The position numbers were made by a program, and so were the translations under genes. From Methanorbis furvi (GTDB taxonomy: Archaea > Halobacteriota > Methanomicrobia > Methanomicrobiales > Methanocorpusculaceae), in NCBI RefSeq assembly GCF_032714615.1, contig NZ_JAWDKA010000002.1, positions 1-64,000 on the forward strand: a DNA stretch of 64,000 nucleotides, in the 5' to 3' direction. This document shows, one piece after another, positions 50,958 through 58,992 of this stretch. Under the pieces are notes generated by a model that searched no databases, was not told the DNA's origin, and saw only the letters and a program-made list of their open reading frames with translations. How positions within the stretch are numbered: position 1 is the stretch's first letter; each line of letters opens with the position of its first letter.

Positions 50958-52136
50958 TTATGAAGTTTCAGAAGACTGTCCGCCCCGCCGCCACACAACC
51001 GCATAGATTAAGGAGATCAGAATTGCAAAAAGGCCAGTAACCAGAAACAGATTACTGTACGACCCGACGATTACCAGAATTGGCACCACCAGAAGCGACG
51101 AGCCGAACTGTCCGAGGTTCAGCGACATCGAAAAAATTCCGGTCGCTTTTCCCATCGCCCGAATCGGTGCTTCATTTGAGATCCAGTTTACAATTGTCGG
51201 AATCAATGCGCCGTTTCCTGCTCCGACTAAAATTACCGCAACAGCAATCGCCGCGACCGACTCTGCAAAACCCATCAGACAGCATCCCACGCCGAGCACG
51301 AGGAAACACAAAAACATCACCTGCATTCTTGGCATCCTTGCTGCAATCCGGCCGTAAAAAATTCCGGTAACCGCTGCACAAAAACCCATCAGACCAAGCA
51401 GGACTCCGGTTCCCATCAGAGAAGTACTGCTGACCGCTGAGATCAGATACGGCAGCTTGGTCGGCATCAGGAAAATAATCGCCATCCCGATAAAAATTGT
51501 TACATAAATCGGCAGAAGCGCCCGCATGTTCAGCTTCACCGAGCTGTCGCGCAGACCGTGAGTCGGCTCACGGGCAGGTTCCTTGATTGCAAAGATAGCT
51601 CCAAGGAGGATCACAAAACCCACCAGATAAATCAGGAACGGCTCTCTCCATGAGATCTCCGCAAGAGTTCCTCCTCCGGTTTCAAGAATCAGAATGCCAA
51701 GACCCATCGCAGCCGACTGGTAGCCGAGCACCTTTACTCTGGATGCACCGGTATAATACTCGGTGATAAGTGCGGTCGTTGCCGTCATAAGACCTGCAAT
51801 ACCAATACCGAGAACGGCGCGGCTTGCAAGAATTGCCGGAAACGAATCAAGGAAAAATCCCGCAGACCCGGCAACCGAAAAGATCACCAGCGACAGAAGA
51901 AGAATCGGTTTTCTTCCAAACCGGTCGCATGCCATCCCGACTAAATATCCGGTGCAGGCAACTGCGAGGCTTGGCAGTGTAATGATCATCGAGATCAGAT
52001 ACTCTGGCACGTCAGGGAAAACCTGACTGATCAAAGGAAGTGCCGGAGCGACCGCTGCTCCTCCCATCAAAGTAAGCATTGCTGCGCACAGCAGAAATAC
52101 CAATGTCCATCTCGTTGGAACAAACGTCTTTTTCAT
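50958..52136 (-). CDS. major facilitator superfamily transporter
   Basis: A 392-residue membrane protein with twelve hydrophobic helices and a loop 2-3 of the DRFGRKP type (GMACDRFGRKPILLL, about 68-82), the MFS motif A. The N-terminal half has an LGIGIAGLMTATTALITEYY segment suggesting a drug-efflux subgroup of 12-helix transporters. The substrate cannot be inferred. The gene is divergent from a MATE exporter, with both starts only about 84-95 bp apart, so a multidrug or osmotic response could be shared. The ATG at 52136 is used. Confidence 0.88.
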   Translation of the reverse strand: MKKTFVPTRWTLVFLLCAAMLTLMGGAAVAPALPLISQVFPDVPEYLISMIITLPSLAVACTGYLVGMACDRFGRKPILLLSLVIFSVAGSAGFFLDSFPAILASRAVLGIGIAGLMTATTALITEYYTGASRVKVLGYQSAAMGLGILILETGGGTLAEISWREPFLIYLVGFVILLGAIFAIKEPAREPTHGLRDSSVKLNMRALLPIYVTIFIGMAIIFLMPTKLPYLISAVSSTSLMGTGVLLGLMGFCAAVTGIFYGRIAARMPRMQVMFLCFLVLGVGCCLMGFAESVAAIAVAVILVGAGNGALIPTIVNWISNEAPIRAMGKATGIFSMSLNLGQFGSSLLVVPILVIVGSYSNLFLVTGLFAILISLIYAVVWRRGGQSSETS

Positions 52137-52219
52137 CTTTACTCATTAAAGCCATCTCTCATAAATGCGTGGTGCACCTGAACTCAGTAGCAGTACTATT
52201 ATTGCCTTACAGACCACAC

Positions 52220-53614
52220 ATGTATAGTCTCATGACCGAAAGGGAAAACATCATCACCGAGGGCAGTATCACAAAAGCCCTTATTATCATCGCTATCCCA
52301 ATCATCATCAGTAACATTTTGCAGAGTGTTCTTGAAGTAGTGGACATGTACTTCATCGGACACCTCGGGCAGGATGCAATTGCTGGGGGAACGATGAGTA
52401 TCTCCATCATCATGGTTCTCACAACCGTGTTGTTTGGTATTGTCACCGCCACCGCCGCATTCATATCACGAGCTTACGGTTCGCAGCGGTATGAACGCAT
52501 TCAGGTAATTCTCGCTCACTCTCTGTATCTGGCTTTAATCATCTCCGCAATAATTGCAGTTATCGGTTTCTTCTGGTCTGAACAACTCCTTCTGCTGCTT
52601 GGGGCAGACCCTGGCGCTCTTGCTGAAGGAGTGAAGTTTCTCCAGCCGATGCTGATGGGTCTGTTTGTGATGGTTATCTTAATGACCCTTGTCACTGCAT
52701 TTCAGAGCAGCGGCGATTCACGCACGCCGATGTTTGCCATGATCGTGGTAAACATCGTCAACATTCTCCTCAACCCCACCCTTATTCAGGGTCTTGCAGG
52801 ATTTCCCGCATTCGGCATCGCAGGATCAGCATATGCATCCCTTCTCTCACGTGGTGCAGGAATTTTCCTGCTGCTTGGCATCATTTACCTTCACCCGTCA
52901 TTCAAAAACAGTCCGGTCAGACTGCCGAAGAAGTGGACCTTTGAGACTGATCTCATCAAACAAATTGTGTTCATTGCAATCCCGAGTGCAATCCAGAGCG
53001 GAGTGAGAAGCTTTGGTTTTCTGATGATGACCGCAATTGTTACCACGTTCTACGGAACTGCAGCAGTTGCAGCGTATGGAATCTCGATTCGTCTGGACAT
53101 GCTTGGTCTCATCATTGTGATGGGATTCTGTACTGCAATTGCTGTGATGGTTGGTCAGAATCTTGGTGCAGGACGCACTGATCGTGCTGAACTTTCAGTG
53201 AAGTACGCAGTTGTCATCAACGCCATCTTCATGGCATGTGTTGCCGTCTTCTACTTCTTCAACGCAGAGATGCTGCTGGCATTCTTCGGCGCGGAAGGCG
53301 AGGCGCTTGTTGACGGCATCCTCTTCATGCACATCATCCCGTTCTCCTACTTCATCATTGCAGCGGCAATGACGCTCGGCTTTGCAATGAATGGTGCAGG
53401 TATGACGCGTCCCGGGATGTACTCGGCAATCGCCGGACAGATCTGTACACAGGTTGCACTTTCCGCGATGTTTGCCTACCTTGGCTATCCGATCCAGTAC
53501 ATCTGGTATGCGATCGTCTGTGGTTCCATTGTTATGTGTATCTGCGACTACTACTTCTACCGCAAGGGCGACTGGAAGAGAAAAAAGCTGGACCTTGGTG
53601 GAGAAGACGCGTAA
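52220..53614 (+). CDS. MATE-family multidrug/sodium antiporter
   Basis: A 464-residue membrane exporter with twelve helices in two related halves. VVDMYFIGHLG (about 38-48) and the FQSSGDSRTPM segment (about 163-173) are family hallmarks, and the second half shows a similar MNGAGMTRPGMYS element. Usual ions are Na+ or H+. Starts at 52220 and 52232 are both possible; a TATA-like TACTATTA (52193-52200) is compatible with a leaderless mRNA from 52220. The TrmB-like regulator starts immediately after its stop. Confidence 0.9.
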   Translation: MYSLMTERENIITEGSITKALIIIAIPIIISNILQSVLEVVDMYFIGHLGQDAIAGGTMSISIIMVLTTVLFGIVTATAAFISRAYGSQRYERIQVILAHSLYLALIISAIIAVIGFFWSEQLLLLLGADPGALAEGVKFLQPMLMGLFVMVILMTLVTAFQSSGDSRTPMFAMIVVNIVNILLNPTLIQGLAGFPAFGIAGSAYASLLSRGAGIFLLLGIIYLHPSFKNSPVRLPKKWTFETDLIKQIVFIAIPSAIQSGVRSFGFLMMTAIVTTFYGTAAVAAYGISIRLDMLGLIIVMGFCTAIAVMVGQNLGAGRTDRAELSVKYAVVINAIFMACVAVFYFFNAEMLLAFFGAEGEALVDGILFMHIIPFSYFIIAAAMTLGFAMNGAGMTRPGMYSAIAGQICTQVALSAMFAYLGYPIQYIWYAIVCGSIVMCICDYYFYRKGDWKRKKLDLGGEDA

Positions 53615-54361
53615 ATGAACGAGGAGCTTGTATCCCGCTTAAAAAAATTCGGCATGAACGAGTATGAAGCAAAAGTCTACTCGTCCCTGTTCGAACTACG
53701 GGTTGCAAGCGCAAGAGAGGTCCATGACCTCACCTCCATCCCCCGCGGACGTGTCTACGAAACGCTGGATCGTCTGATGGAAAAACGTTTCGTCGGCTGT
53801 TCGGGGGCATCACCCGTCCGGTATCATGTGAATGATGTCGCAAAAACTTTTGAACACATCAAGACCGATACCATGTCAGCCTTGAACGAGCTGAGCGAGT
53901 ATCTGACGGATCTGGAACGCGACCGCCCCGCACGACTGACGCAGGCATATGAACTGCAGAATGCTCATGCAATCGAGTCACAGATTCGTCTGATGTTTCA
54001 GCGGGCGAAGTCAGAGATGATCATCTTCTGCGACGACGCCGAGTTTCTCAAACGCTACGCATTTGATCTGGTGGATCTTCAGAAACGACTCGATCTCTAT
54101 GTAGTTCTGCGAAACAGAAAACTCGCAGAAAATACCAGCCTCAAGTGCTATCTTGGTGGTCGTGAGATTGAGAACGGATTTTTCTCTCCGCATGTCCCTG
54201 ATGACAGGAGCATTAAACTCAGGCTCGCAATTTATGCTGACCGGCGTGATTTTCTCCAGATTGTGGAGGACAGCGGAGATGTTTTGGGAATTTTTCTCTC
54301 GAACGATCTCTTCTCAGGCTATCTCTATCACTGCATCCTGGATGAGATCAAACCGATCTGA
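53615..54361 (+). CDS. TrmB-like transcriptional regulator
   Basis: A 248-residue regulator. The N-terminal TrmB winged helix is seen as LKKFGMNEYEAKVYSSLFELRVASAREV and IPRGRVYETLDRLMEKRFVG (about residues 9-65). The rest (about 105-248) is a PLD-like ligand-binding part typical of the family, containing AKSEMIIFCDDAEFL and a SYLYH-like end. Its ATG follows the MATE stop without any gap, so the MATE exporter is its likely target and the inducer may be an exported compound. This would be an autoregulated efflux pair. Confidence 0.88.
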   Translation: MNEELVSRLKKFGMNEYEAKVYSSLFELRVASAREVHDLTSIPRGRVYETLDRLMEKRFVGCSGASPVRYHVNDVAKTFEHIKTDTMSALNELSEYLTDLERDRPARLTQAYELQNAHAIESQIRLMFQRAKSEMIIFCDDAEFLKRYAFDLVDLQKRLDLYVVLRNRKLAENTSLKCYLGGREIENGFFSPHVPDDRSIKLRLAIYADRRDFLQIVEDSGDVLGIFLSNDLFSGYLYHCILDEIKPI

Positions 54362-54629
54362 GATTTTCCATCTTTTTTTCCAGAGTCTTTTTTGCATCCT
54401 CCTCGCTCATGTACGGGTCAGGGTTGGCAAAGTAACGCTCGCAGGGAACCTCTGGACATTTTCCACAGTTGGCCCAGGCATGTTCATTTGCACAGCAGTC
54501 AAAGATTTTACAGACCGGTATGTTTGCATACGCGGTCCAGAACGGTTTTCCGCAAACTTCGCGGCATCCGGGACAGTTGCCGGGATACGTGCAGGCATCG
54601 CAGTCCATGCCGCAGCATGCTAATCTCAT
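54348..54629 (-). CDS. DUF3795-type Cys-rich protein
   Basis: A 93-residue soluble protein with 14 cysteines in the pattern CCGMDCDACTYPGNCPGC, CGKPF, CKIFDCC, CGKCPEVPC. This resembles the DUF3795 group, thought to bind zinc or an iron-sulfur cluster. Function unknown. Its 3' end overlaps the end of the TrmB-like gene by 14 bp on the opposite strand. It is divergent from the next radical SAM gene by 58 bp, so a common control region is possible. Confidence 0.8.
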   Translation of the reverse strand: MRLACCGMDCDACTYPGNCPGCREVCGKPFWTAYANIPVCKIFDCCANEHAWANCGKCPEVPCERYFANPDPYMSEEDAKKTLEKKMENLRSV

Positions 54630-54687
54630 AATCTATTTTTTTCTGATGCACTCTTTGATATAGATTCTCTCACTATACTTTGAGTAT

Positions 54688-55689
54688 ATGCATAAGGCGT
54701 ATCTCTCCCGACCAGTCAGTGATGATGCGGTTATCTGTACTGCGTGTCAGCGTCAGTGCCTGATTGCAGAAGGTGAGCAGGGATTTTGCGGGGTGCGGGA
54801 AAATGTCGACGGAGTATTGTACTCAAGAAACTATGGTCATCTGACGGCTGCTGGCCTTGACCCGATCGAAAAAAAGCCTCTTTATCATTATCTTCCGGGA
54901 ACACAGACGTTTTCTGTGAGCAGTTATGGCTGTAACTTCACCTGCAGCCACTGCCAGAATTTTACGCTCTCGCAGGTGCGGGAGCTGCCGGCGACGTACG
55001 TTTCGCCGGAACAGCTGGTTGAAGAGGCGACGGCAACTTCAGCAAAAAGCATCTCGTTTACCTACAACGAGCCGACGATCACCTGCGAGTACGTGCTGGA
55101 TACGCTGCGGCTTGCAGGACCGGCAGGCCTTGGCTCGGCATTTATCACAAACGGATACCTCAGCGAGGAGGCGCTCCGCGAGCTTGCCGCTCTGCATCTT
55201 GGCGCGATTCGTGTGGACCTGAAGGCTTTCACTGATGAATTTTATCAAAAAGTCTGCGGGGCACGATTACCTCCGGTGCTGGATACGATTCTCCTTGCAA
55301 AGGAGCTTGGTCTTCATCTGGAGCTGGTGACGCTGGTGATTCCCGGTTACAATGACAGTTCTGAAGAGATCGATTCGATGCTTGAGTGGGAGGTGGAGAA
55401 TCTCGGACTCGCGGTTCCCCATCACTTCACGCGGTTTACTCCGATGTACCGGATGAATCGCGAGACACCTACACCAAAAGAGACGCTGGACCGGATCTTT
55501 TTGCAGGCAAAAGATCACGGCCTCTACTATCCCTACATCGGCAACATCATGCATGCCGCGGGATCACAGACGCTGTGTCCTGAGTGCGGGGAACTGCTGA
55601 TTCTTCGGGCAGGCTATGTTGCAAAAATTCCGGGAATTATTGACGGATGTTGCCGGAAATGCGGGAGACCGTTTGAGGGGATTATGTGA
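54688..55689 (+). CDS. amrS: AmmeMemoRadiSam-system radical SAM enzyme (AmrS/PflA-like)
   Basis: A 333-residue radical SAM protein. An N-terminal CTACQRQCLIAEGEQGFCGV site precedes the core site SSYGCNFTCSHCQN (CX3CX2C, about 75-88), and SFTYNEPTITCEY follows. The C-terminus has a zinc-ribbon-like CPECGEL...CCRKCGRPF. This is the layout of the enzyme that accompanies AMMECR1 and MEMO family proteins; the partners are not in the window. The reaction catalysed is not known to me. It is divergent from the DUF3795 gene. Confidence 0.85.
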   Translation: MHKAYLSRPVSDDAVICTACQRQCLIAEGEQGFCGVRENVDGVLYSRNYGHLTAAGLDPIEKKPLYHYLPGTQTFSVSSYGCNFTCSHCQNFTLSQVRELPATYVSPEQLVEEATATSAKSISFTYNEPTITCEYVLDTLRLAGPAGLGSAFITNGYLSEEALRELAALHLGAIRVDLKAFTDEFYQKVCGARLPPVLDTILLAKELGLHLELVTLVIPGYNDSSEEIDSMLEWEVENLGLAVPHHFTRFTPMYRMNRETPTPKETLDRIFLQAKDHGLYYPYIGNIMHAAGSQTLCPECGELLILRAGYVAKIPGIIDGCCRKCGRPFEGIM

Positions 55690-55694
55690 GATCG

Positions 55695-55800
55695 GAACAC
55701 GAATCGCATACCTTTCACACGATGTTTTGTCGTGCTCACTGCTTTGCAGTTTCGTGAAAATAGCGCAAATAAAAAAAATCGCCAATAACAATTTTTTACA
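55695..55800. repeat. degenerate family B palindromic repeat
   Basis: GAATCGCATACCTTTCACACG, GTGCTCACTGCTTTGCAG, TAGCGCAAATAAAAAAAATCGCC and AATAACAATTTTTT are decayed versions of the family B blocks seen at 40255 and 49990. It lies just after the radical SAM gene. Confidence 0.6.
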
Positions 55801-55836
55801 AATTCGGTTTCAATTCAGTCAATCGTGAGAAAATCT

Positions 55837-55876
55837 GTGAGGATTTTTCGCCCGCTTCGGGCGGATGAATCCTCAC
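55837..55876. terminator. GC-rich hairpin between convergent genes
   Basis: Outer stem GTGAGGA/TCCTCAC and inner stem CGCCCGC-TTC-GGGCG enclose T- and A-rich flanks (GATTTTTCG). The hairpin ends one base before the stop codon complement of the binding-protein gene (55878). It can terminate transcription from both sides. Confidence 0.7.
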
Positions 55877-55877
55877 A

Positions 55878-56906
55878 TTAGATTTTCGGCGAGGCGGGGT
55901 AGACAACCTGCCCGGCAGAAACATTCAGACCAAACCTGGCATTATACTCATCCAGCACCGCACGCACACTCAGATCTGATGCAGCTTCAGGATGCAGCAT
56001 CTTTGCAACTGCCACCGCTCCGGCAAATGTTCTGGGACCATATGCGATATCATTTCGGATCATGTACGTCCGGTCCTCTGAAACTGCGTCCAGATTGGCA
56101 AAACCATATCGTCCGGTAAATCCGGCATACTGATCCTCTGCACTTTCCATATTCTTCACCGAGAGAATCTTGATCATCACATCAGGATTTTCCGCAACCA
56201 GCCACTCAGGCGAAACCTTCGGAGACGTTGCGCCCATCTCCTGCGTGAGCACATTTCTGCCGCCGGCAAACTCTATCAGCATATCCATCCCTGACCCTTT
56301 CGCCTGACCTGAGTAGTCCGTGTACCCCTCGCAGTAGACCGACGGTGAAAACGAAACTGGTGCTGTTCTGTTTTTCACCGAGTCCATCACACCCTCATAG
56401 AAGGAAACAAACTCTGCGGCTTTGTCTGAGTTGCCGGTCAGAACACCAAGCGCCTCAACATCAGCTGCCATCGTCGTCGGCTTGTAACAGTCAATATAGC
56501 AGATAGGAATACCTCCTGCCTCAATCGCATCAGCATTCAGCGGCCTGGAAGTAGAAAATGCAATCACCACATCAGGTGACAGAGAACTGATCGTCTCAAT
56601 ATCCGGTACATCCCACTTACCGACACTGACCGCATTCGGAAACAGCGGCCCAAGCTCAGCATGATCATAAATCGACTGGGACACACCAACCACTTTGCCT
56701 GCAGCCCCCATCACATACAGCATCTCAGCAGCATTTGAGTTCATCAGAACAATCCGCTCAGCCTCATGAGCAAGCGTGAACGGCTCGCCGTTCGTCTGAT
56801 TCACCACCACTGCACCCGCGGGCACATCAGTTGTTACACAACCTGCTGAACAGATCACTGCCACTGCCGCAATGCAGCAGAAAAAGAGAAGAGAATATTT
56901 TTTCAT
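55878..56906 (-). CDS. ABC transporter substrate-binding lipoprotein (iron/corrinoid type)
   Basis: A 342-residue extracellular lipoprotein. Its signal peptide ends in a lipobox, VICSAGC (Cys about 20). The mature part fits the class III binding-protein fold with AERIVLMNSNAAEMLYVMG, VSVGKWDVPDIETISSLSPDVVIA and a C-terminal AKMLHPEAASDLSVRAVLDEYN. These match siderophore, heme and vitamin B12 binding proteins. The start is ATG 56906, with an AGGAG site; an open frame runs to 57038 but has no signal peptide. It is last in the permease-ATPase-binding protein order, 65 bp after the ATPase. Confidence 0.88.
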   Translation of the reverse strand: MKKYSLLFFCCIAAVAVICSAGCVTTDVPAGAVVVNQTNGEPFTLAHEAERIVLMNSNAAEMLYVMGAAGKVVGVSQSIYDHAELGPLFPNAVSVGKWDVPDIETISSLSPDVVIAFSTSRPLNADAIEAGGIPICYIDCYKPTTMAADVEALGVLTGNSDKAAEFVSFYEGVMDSVKNRTAPVSFSPSVYCEGYTDYSGQAKGSGMDMLIEFAGGRNVLTQEMGATSPKVSPEWLVAENPDVMIKILSVKNMESAEDQYAGFTGRYGFANLDAVSEDRTYMIRNDIAYGPRTFAGAVAVAKMLHPEAASDLSVRAVLDEYNARFGLNVSAGQVVYPASPKI

Positions 56907-56971
56907 CGTACACACTCCTGAGTAAATAGTGGTAGGACACGCTATTTCAGTGTTACGAAAATCAGGTCTTC

Positions 56972-57745
56972 TCACACATTCGACGGAGCGTACGACAAAA
57001 TAAATCTGCCGTGATCGTTCTCTACAATCTCCGCACAAACACCATACACATCCCTGACAGCTTCTTCGGTCAGCACCTCCTCAGGTGTTCCGCAGGAATA
57101 GATACTGCCGTCTTTGAGCATCACCACCTTGTCTGTGTACCGCAGAGCCAGATTCAGATCATGTAAAGCAATGATCATACAGGAGTTCTCTTCATGAACA
57201 ATCTTCTGCATTGTTGATGCGGTCTCCAGCTGGTGACGGAGATCAAGAGAACTTGTCGGCTCATCAAAAAGATAAAATGCCGGCTGCTGGGCAAGCGTCC
57301 GTGCGATGAACACCCGCTGCCGCTGACCGCCTGAGAGTTCGTTCACGAACCTGTCGGCAAGATCAGTGACATGCATCGTTGCAAGACTTTTGTCCACCGC
57401 AATAAGATCCTCGTCGGTAACCGACCAGCTCATGTACGGCCGTCGTCCGATCAACACCGTGTCAAGGACAGTGGTGAACGGCGTGTAATGAAAGTACTGC
57501 GGCACATATCCGATAAGTTTTGCACGATCGATTGGATCAATTGCAGCAGTGTCTGCTCCGTCGATCAAAATTTTTCCGGACGCCGGAGGTAAAATATCAG
57601 CGATGGTTTTGATCAGCGTTGACTTGCCCGATCCATTTGGTCCAAGCAGTGCAACCACCTCGCCTGCATCAGCAGTGAAGCTGACATCATGCAAAACCTG
57701 CAGGTTTCCGTACTTCTGCGAAAGGGATACGACATCAATCTTCAT
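56972..57745 (-). CDS. ABC transporter ATP-binding protein (FecE/BtuD type)
   Basis: A 257-residue ATPase. Walker A is GPNGSGKST (about 34-42), the signature LSGGQRQRVFIARTLAQ (about 135-151), Walker B AFYLFDEPTSSLDL, and the switch histidine IIALHDLNLAL. It pairs with the FecCD-type permease, whose stop it overlaps by four bases. The exact substrate (ferric siderophore, heme, or corrinoid) cannot be read from the sequence. Confidence 0.93.
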   Translation of the reverse strand: MKIDVVSLSQKYGNLQVLHDVSFTADAGEVVALLGPNGSGKSTLIKTIADILPPASGKILIDGADTAAIDPIDRAKLIGYVPQYFHYTPFTTVLDTVLIGRRPYMSWSVTDEDLIAVDKSLATMHVTDLADRFVNELSGGQRQRVFIARTLAQQPAFYLFDEPTSSLDLRHQLETASTMQKIVHEENSCMIIALHDLNLALRYTDKVVMLKDGSIYSCGTPEEVLTEEAVRDVYGVCAEIVENDHGRFILSYAPSNV

Positions 57746-58854
57746 CCAAGATACCTCCCGTGTCCCCGTGTTATCAGATAAAGGAAAAAGAGACCGCCGA
57801 GGATGTACATGATAACGCCAACCGGAATCTCAACCGGCGCAAAAATACTTCTCGCCGCAGTGTCGGAGACTAAAAGAATCAGTGCGCCCATCACCGCAGA
57901 GCAGGGGAGAAGGTAGCGATAGTCATTTCCAACAATCATGCGGCATATGTGCGGTGCCATAAGACCGATAAATCCAATCACGCCGGTAAACGCAAGACAT
58001 GCGGATGCAGCAAAGCTGACGATCATAAGTCCGCGTATCCGAAACTGCGGAACATTGATGCCGAGATTTTTCGCCACATCATCGCCGCCGGAAAGTGCGT
58101 TGAGATCCCATGCCCGCCGTTCAACCAGAAAGAAACAGAGGAAAACTATCGGCAAAAGAACAATCACCGCTGGCCAGGTCGCACCCCACATCCCGCCCAT
58201 CAGCCAGGTAACAATGTCCCTGAGCGCCTCATCGTTTGAGATGTACTGCAGAGCAAGCAGTCCTGCCTGAAAGAGGTAGCCGATAACAACTCCTGCAAGA
58301 ATCATGATCGCCTGCGAGGTCATCTTCGTGCGGGAGATCAGATAGACCAGCACGACACTCATCCAGCCGAACAGGAATGCAGAAAGGATCAGAAGAATTG
58401 TGCTCGCAGAAAATGTAATGCCTGCAATGGTTACTGCTCCGGCAAATGCTGCACCGAAAAGAACCGGGCCGAGCACAATCATGAACGCAGCACCAAAGGA
58501 TGCCGCAGACGACAGGCCGAGAGTGAAAGGGCTGACAAGCGGATTGCGGAGCAGTCCCTGCATGACTGCTCCGGCAACCGCAAGGCTGATGCCGGCAAGA
58601 ATGGCAAGCAGGATGCGGGGCAGCCGGTAACCGGTGATGATGAACTCAGCGCTCTGGGTTGCGGGAGCGTCAATGAGTCCGGGCAGGACTGCGTGGCCAA
58701 AGGCGGCGAGGACATCGCCGGGAGGAATGGCAACCGTTCCAATACCGCAGGCGATAATTGCTGCAATGAAGAGAAGGAGAAGCAGTACTCCAAAGATCAA
58801 AAGCTTCCGCTTCTGAACTGAGTGGTAGAGTTCCGGGATTTTCTTCTCTGACAT
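57742..58854 (-). CDS. ABC transporter permease (FecCD/BtuC family)
   Basis: A 370-residue permease with about ten membrane helices. Family motifs are GYRLPRILLAILAGISLAVAG (about 72-92), NPLVSPFTLGLSSAASFGA, a long ALSGGDDVAKNLGI coupling segment that contacts the ATPase, and FIGLMAPHICRMIVGNDYR near the C-terminus. It is the first gene of the ABC operon. The leader region contains an imperfect hairpin. No specific metal regulator site is seen. Confidence 0.93.
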   Translation of the reverse strand: MSEKKIPELYHSVQKRKLLIFGVLLLLLFIAAIIACGIGTVAIPPGDVLAAFGHAVLPGLIDAPATQSAEFIITGYRLPRILLAILAGISLAVAGAVMQGLLRNPLVSPFTLGLSSAASFGAAFMIVLGPVLFGAAFAGAVTIAGITFSASTILLILSAFLFGWMSVVLVYLISRTKMTSQAIMILAGVVIGYLFQAGLLALQYISNDEALRDIVTWLMGGMWGATWPAVIVLLPIVFLCFFLVERRAWDLNALSGGDDVAKNLGINVPQFRIRGLMIVSFAASACLAFTGVIGFIGLMAPHICRMIVGNDYRYLLPCSAVMGALILLVSDTAARSIFAPVEIPVGVIMYILGGLFFLYLITRGHGRYLG

Positions 58855-58902
58855 TTTTTTCGTTTACCTCAAAATCATCCTGCCTGTTGTGTTTTTCCAA
58901 AC

Positions 58903-58946
58903 ACCGTTCTCCCGTTTATCACATTGATGTCGGGAGAAAATGGTGT
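58903..58946. promoter_or_regulatory. imperfect hairpin in the gap between the ABC operon and mutL
   Basis: ACACCGTTCTCCCG at about 58904-58917 is complementary, with a 2-base bulge, to CGGGAGAAAATGGTGT at about 58932-58947. It lies about 50-90 bp upstream of the permease start and 50 bp downstream of the mutL stop, so it may be a mutL terminator or a leader structure of the ABC operon. Confidence 0.45.
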
Positions 58947-58992
58947 GATTTTGTTTTCCTGTAATAAAATGCTCCTCACAAAAATAAAATCC

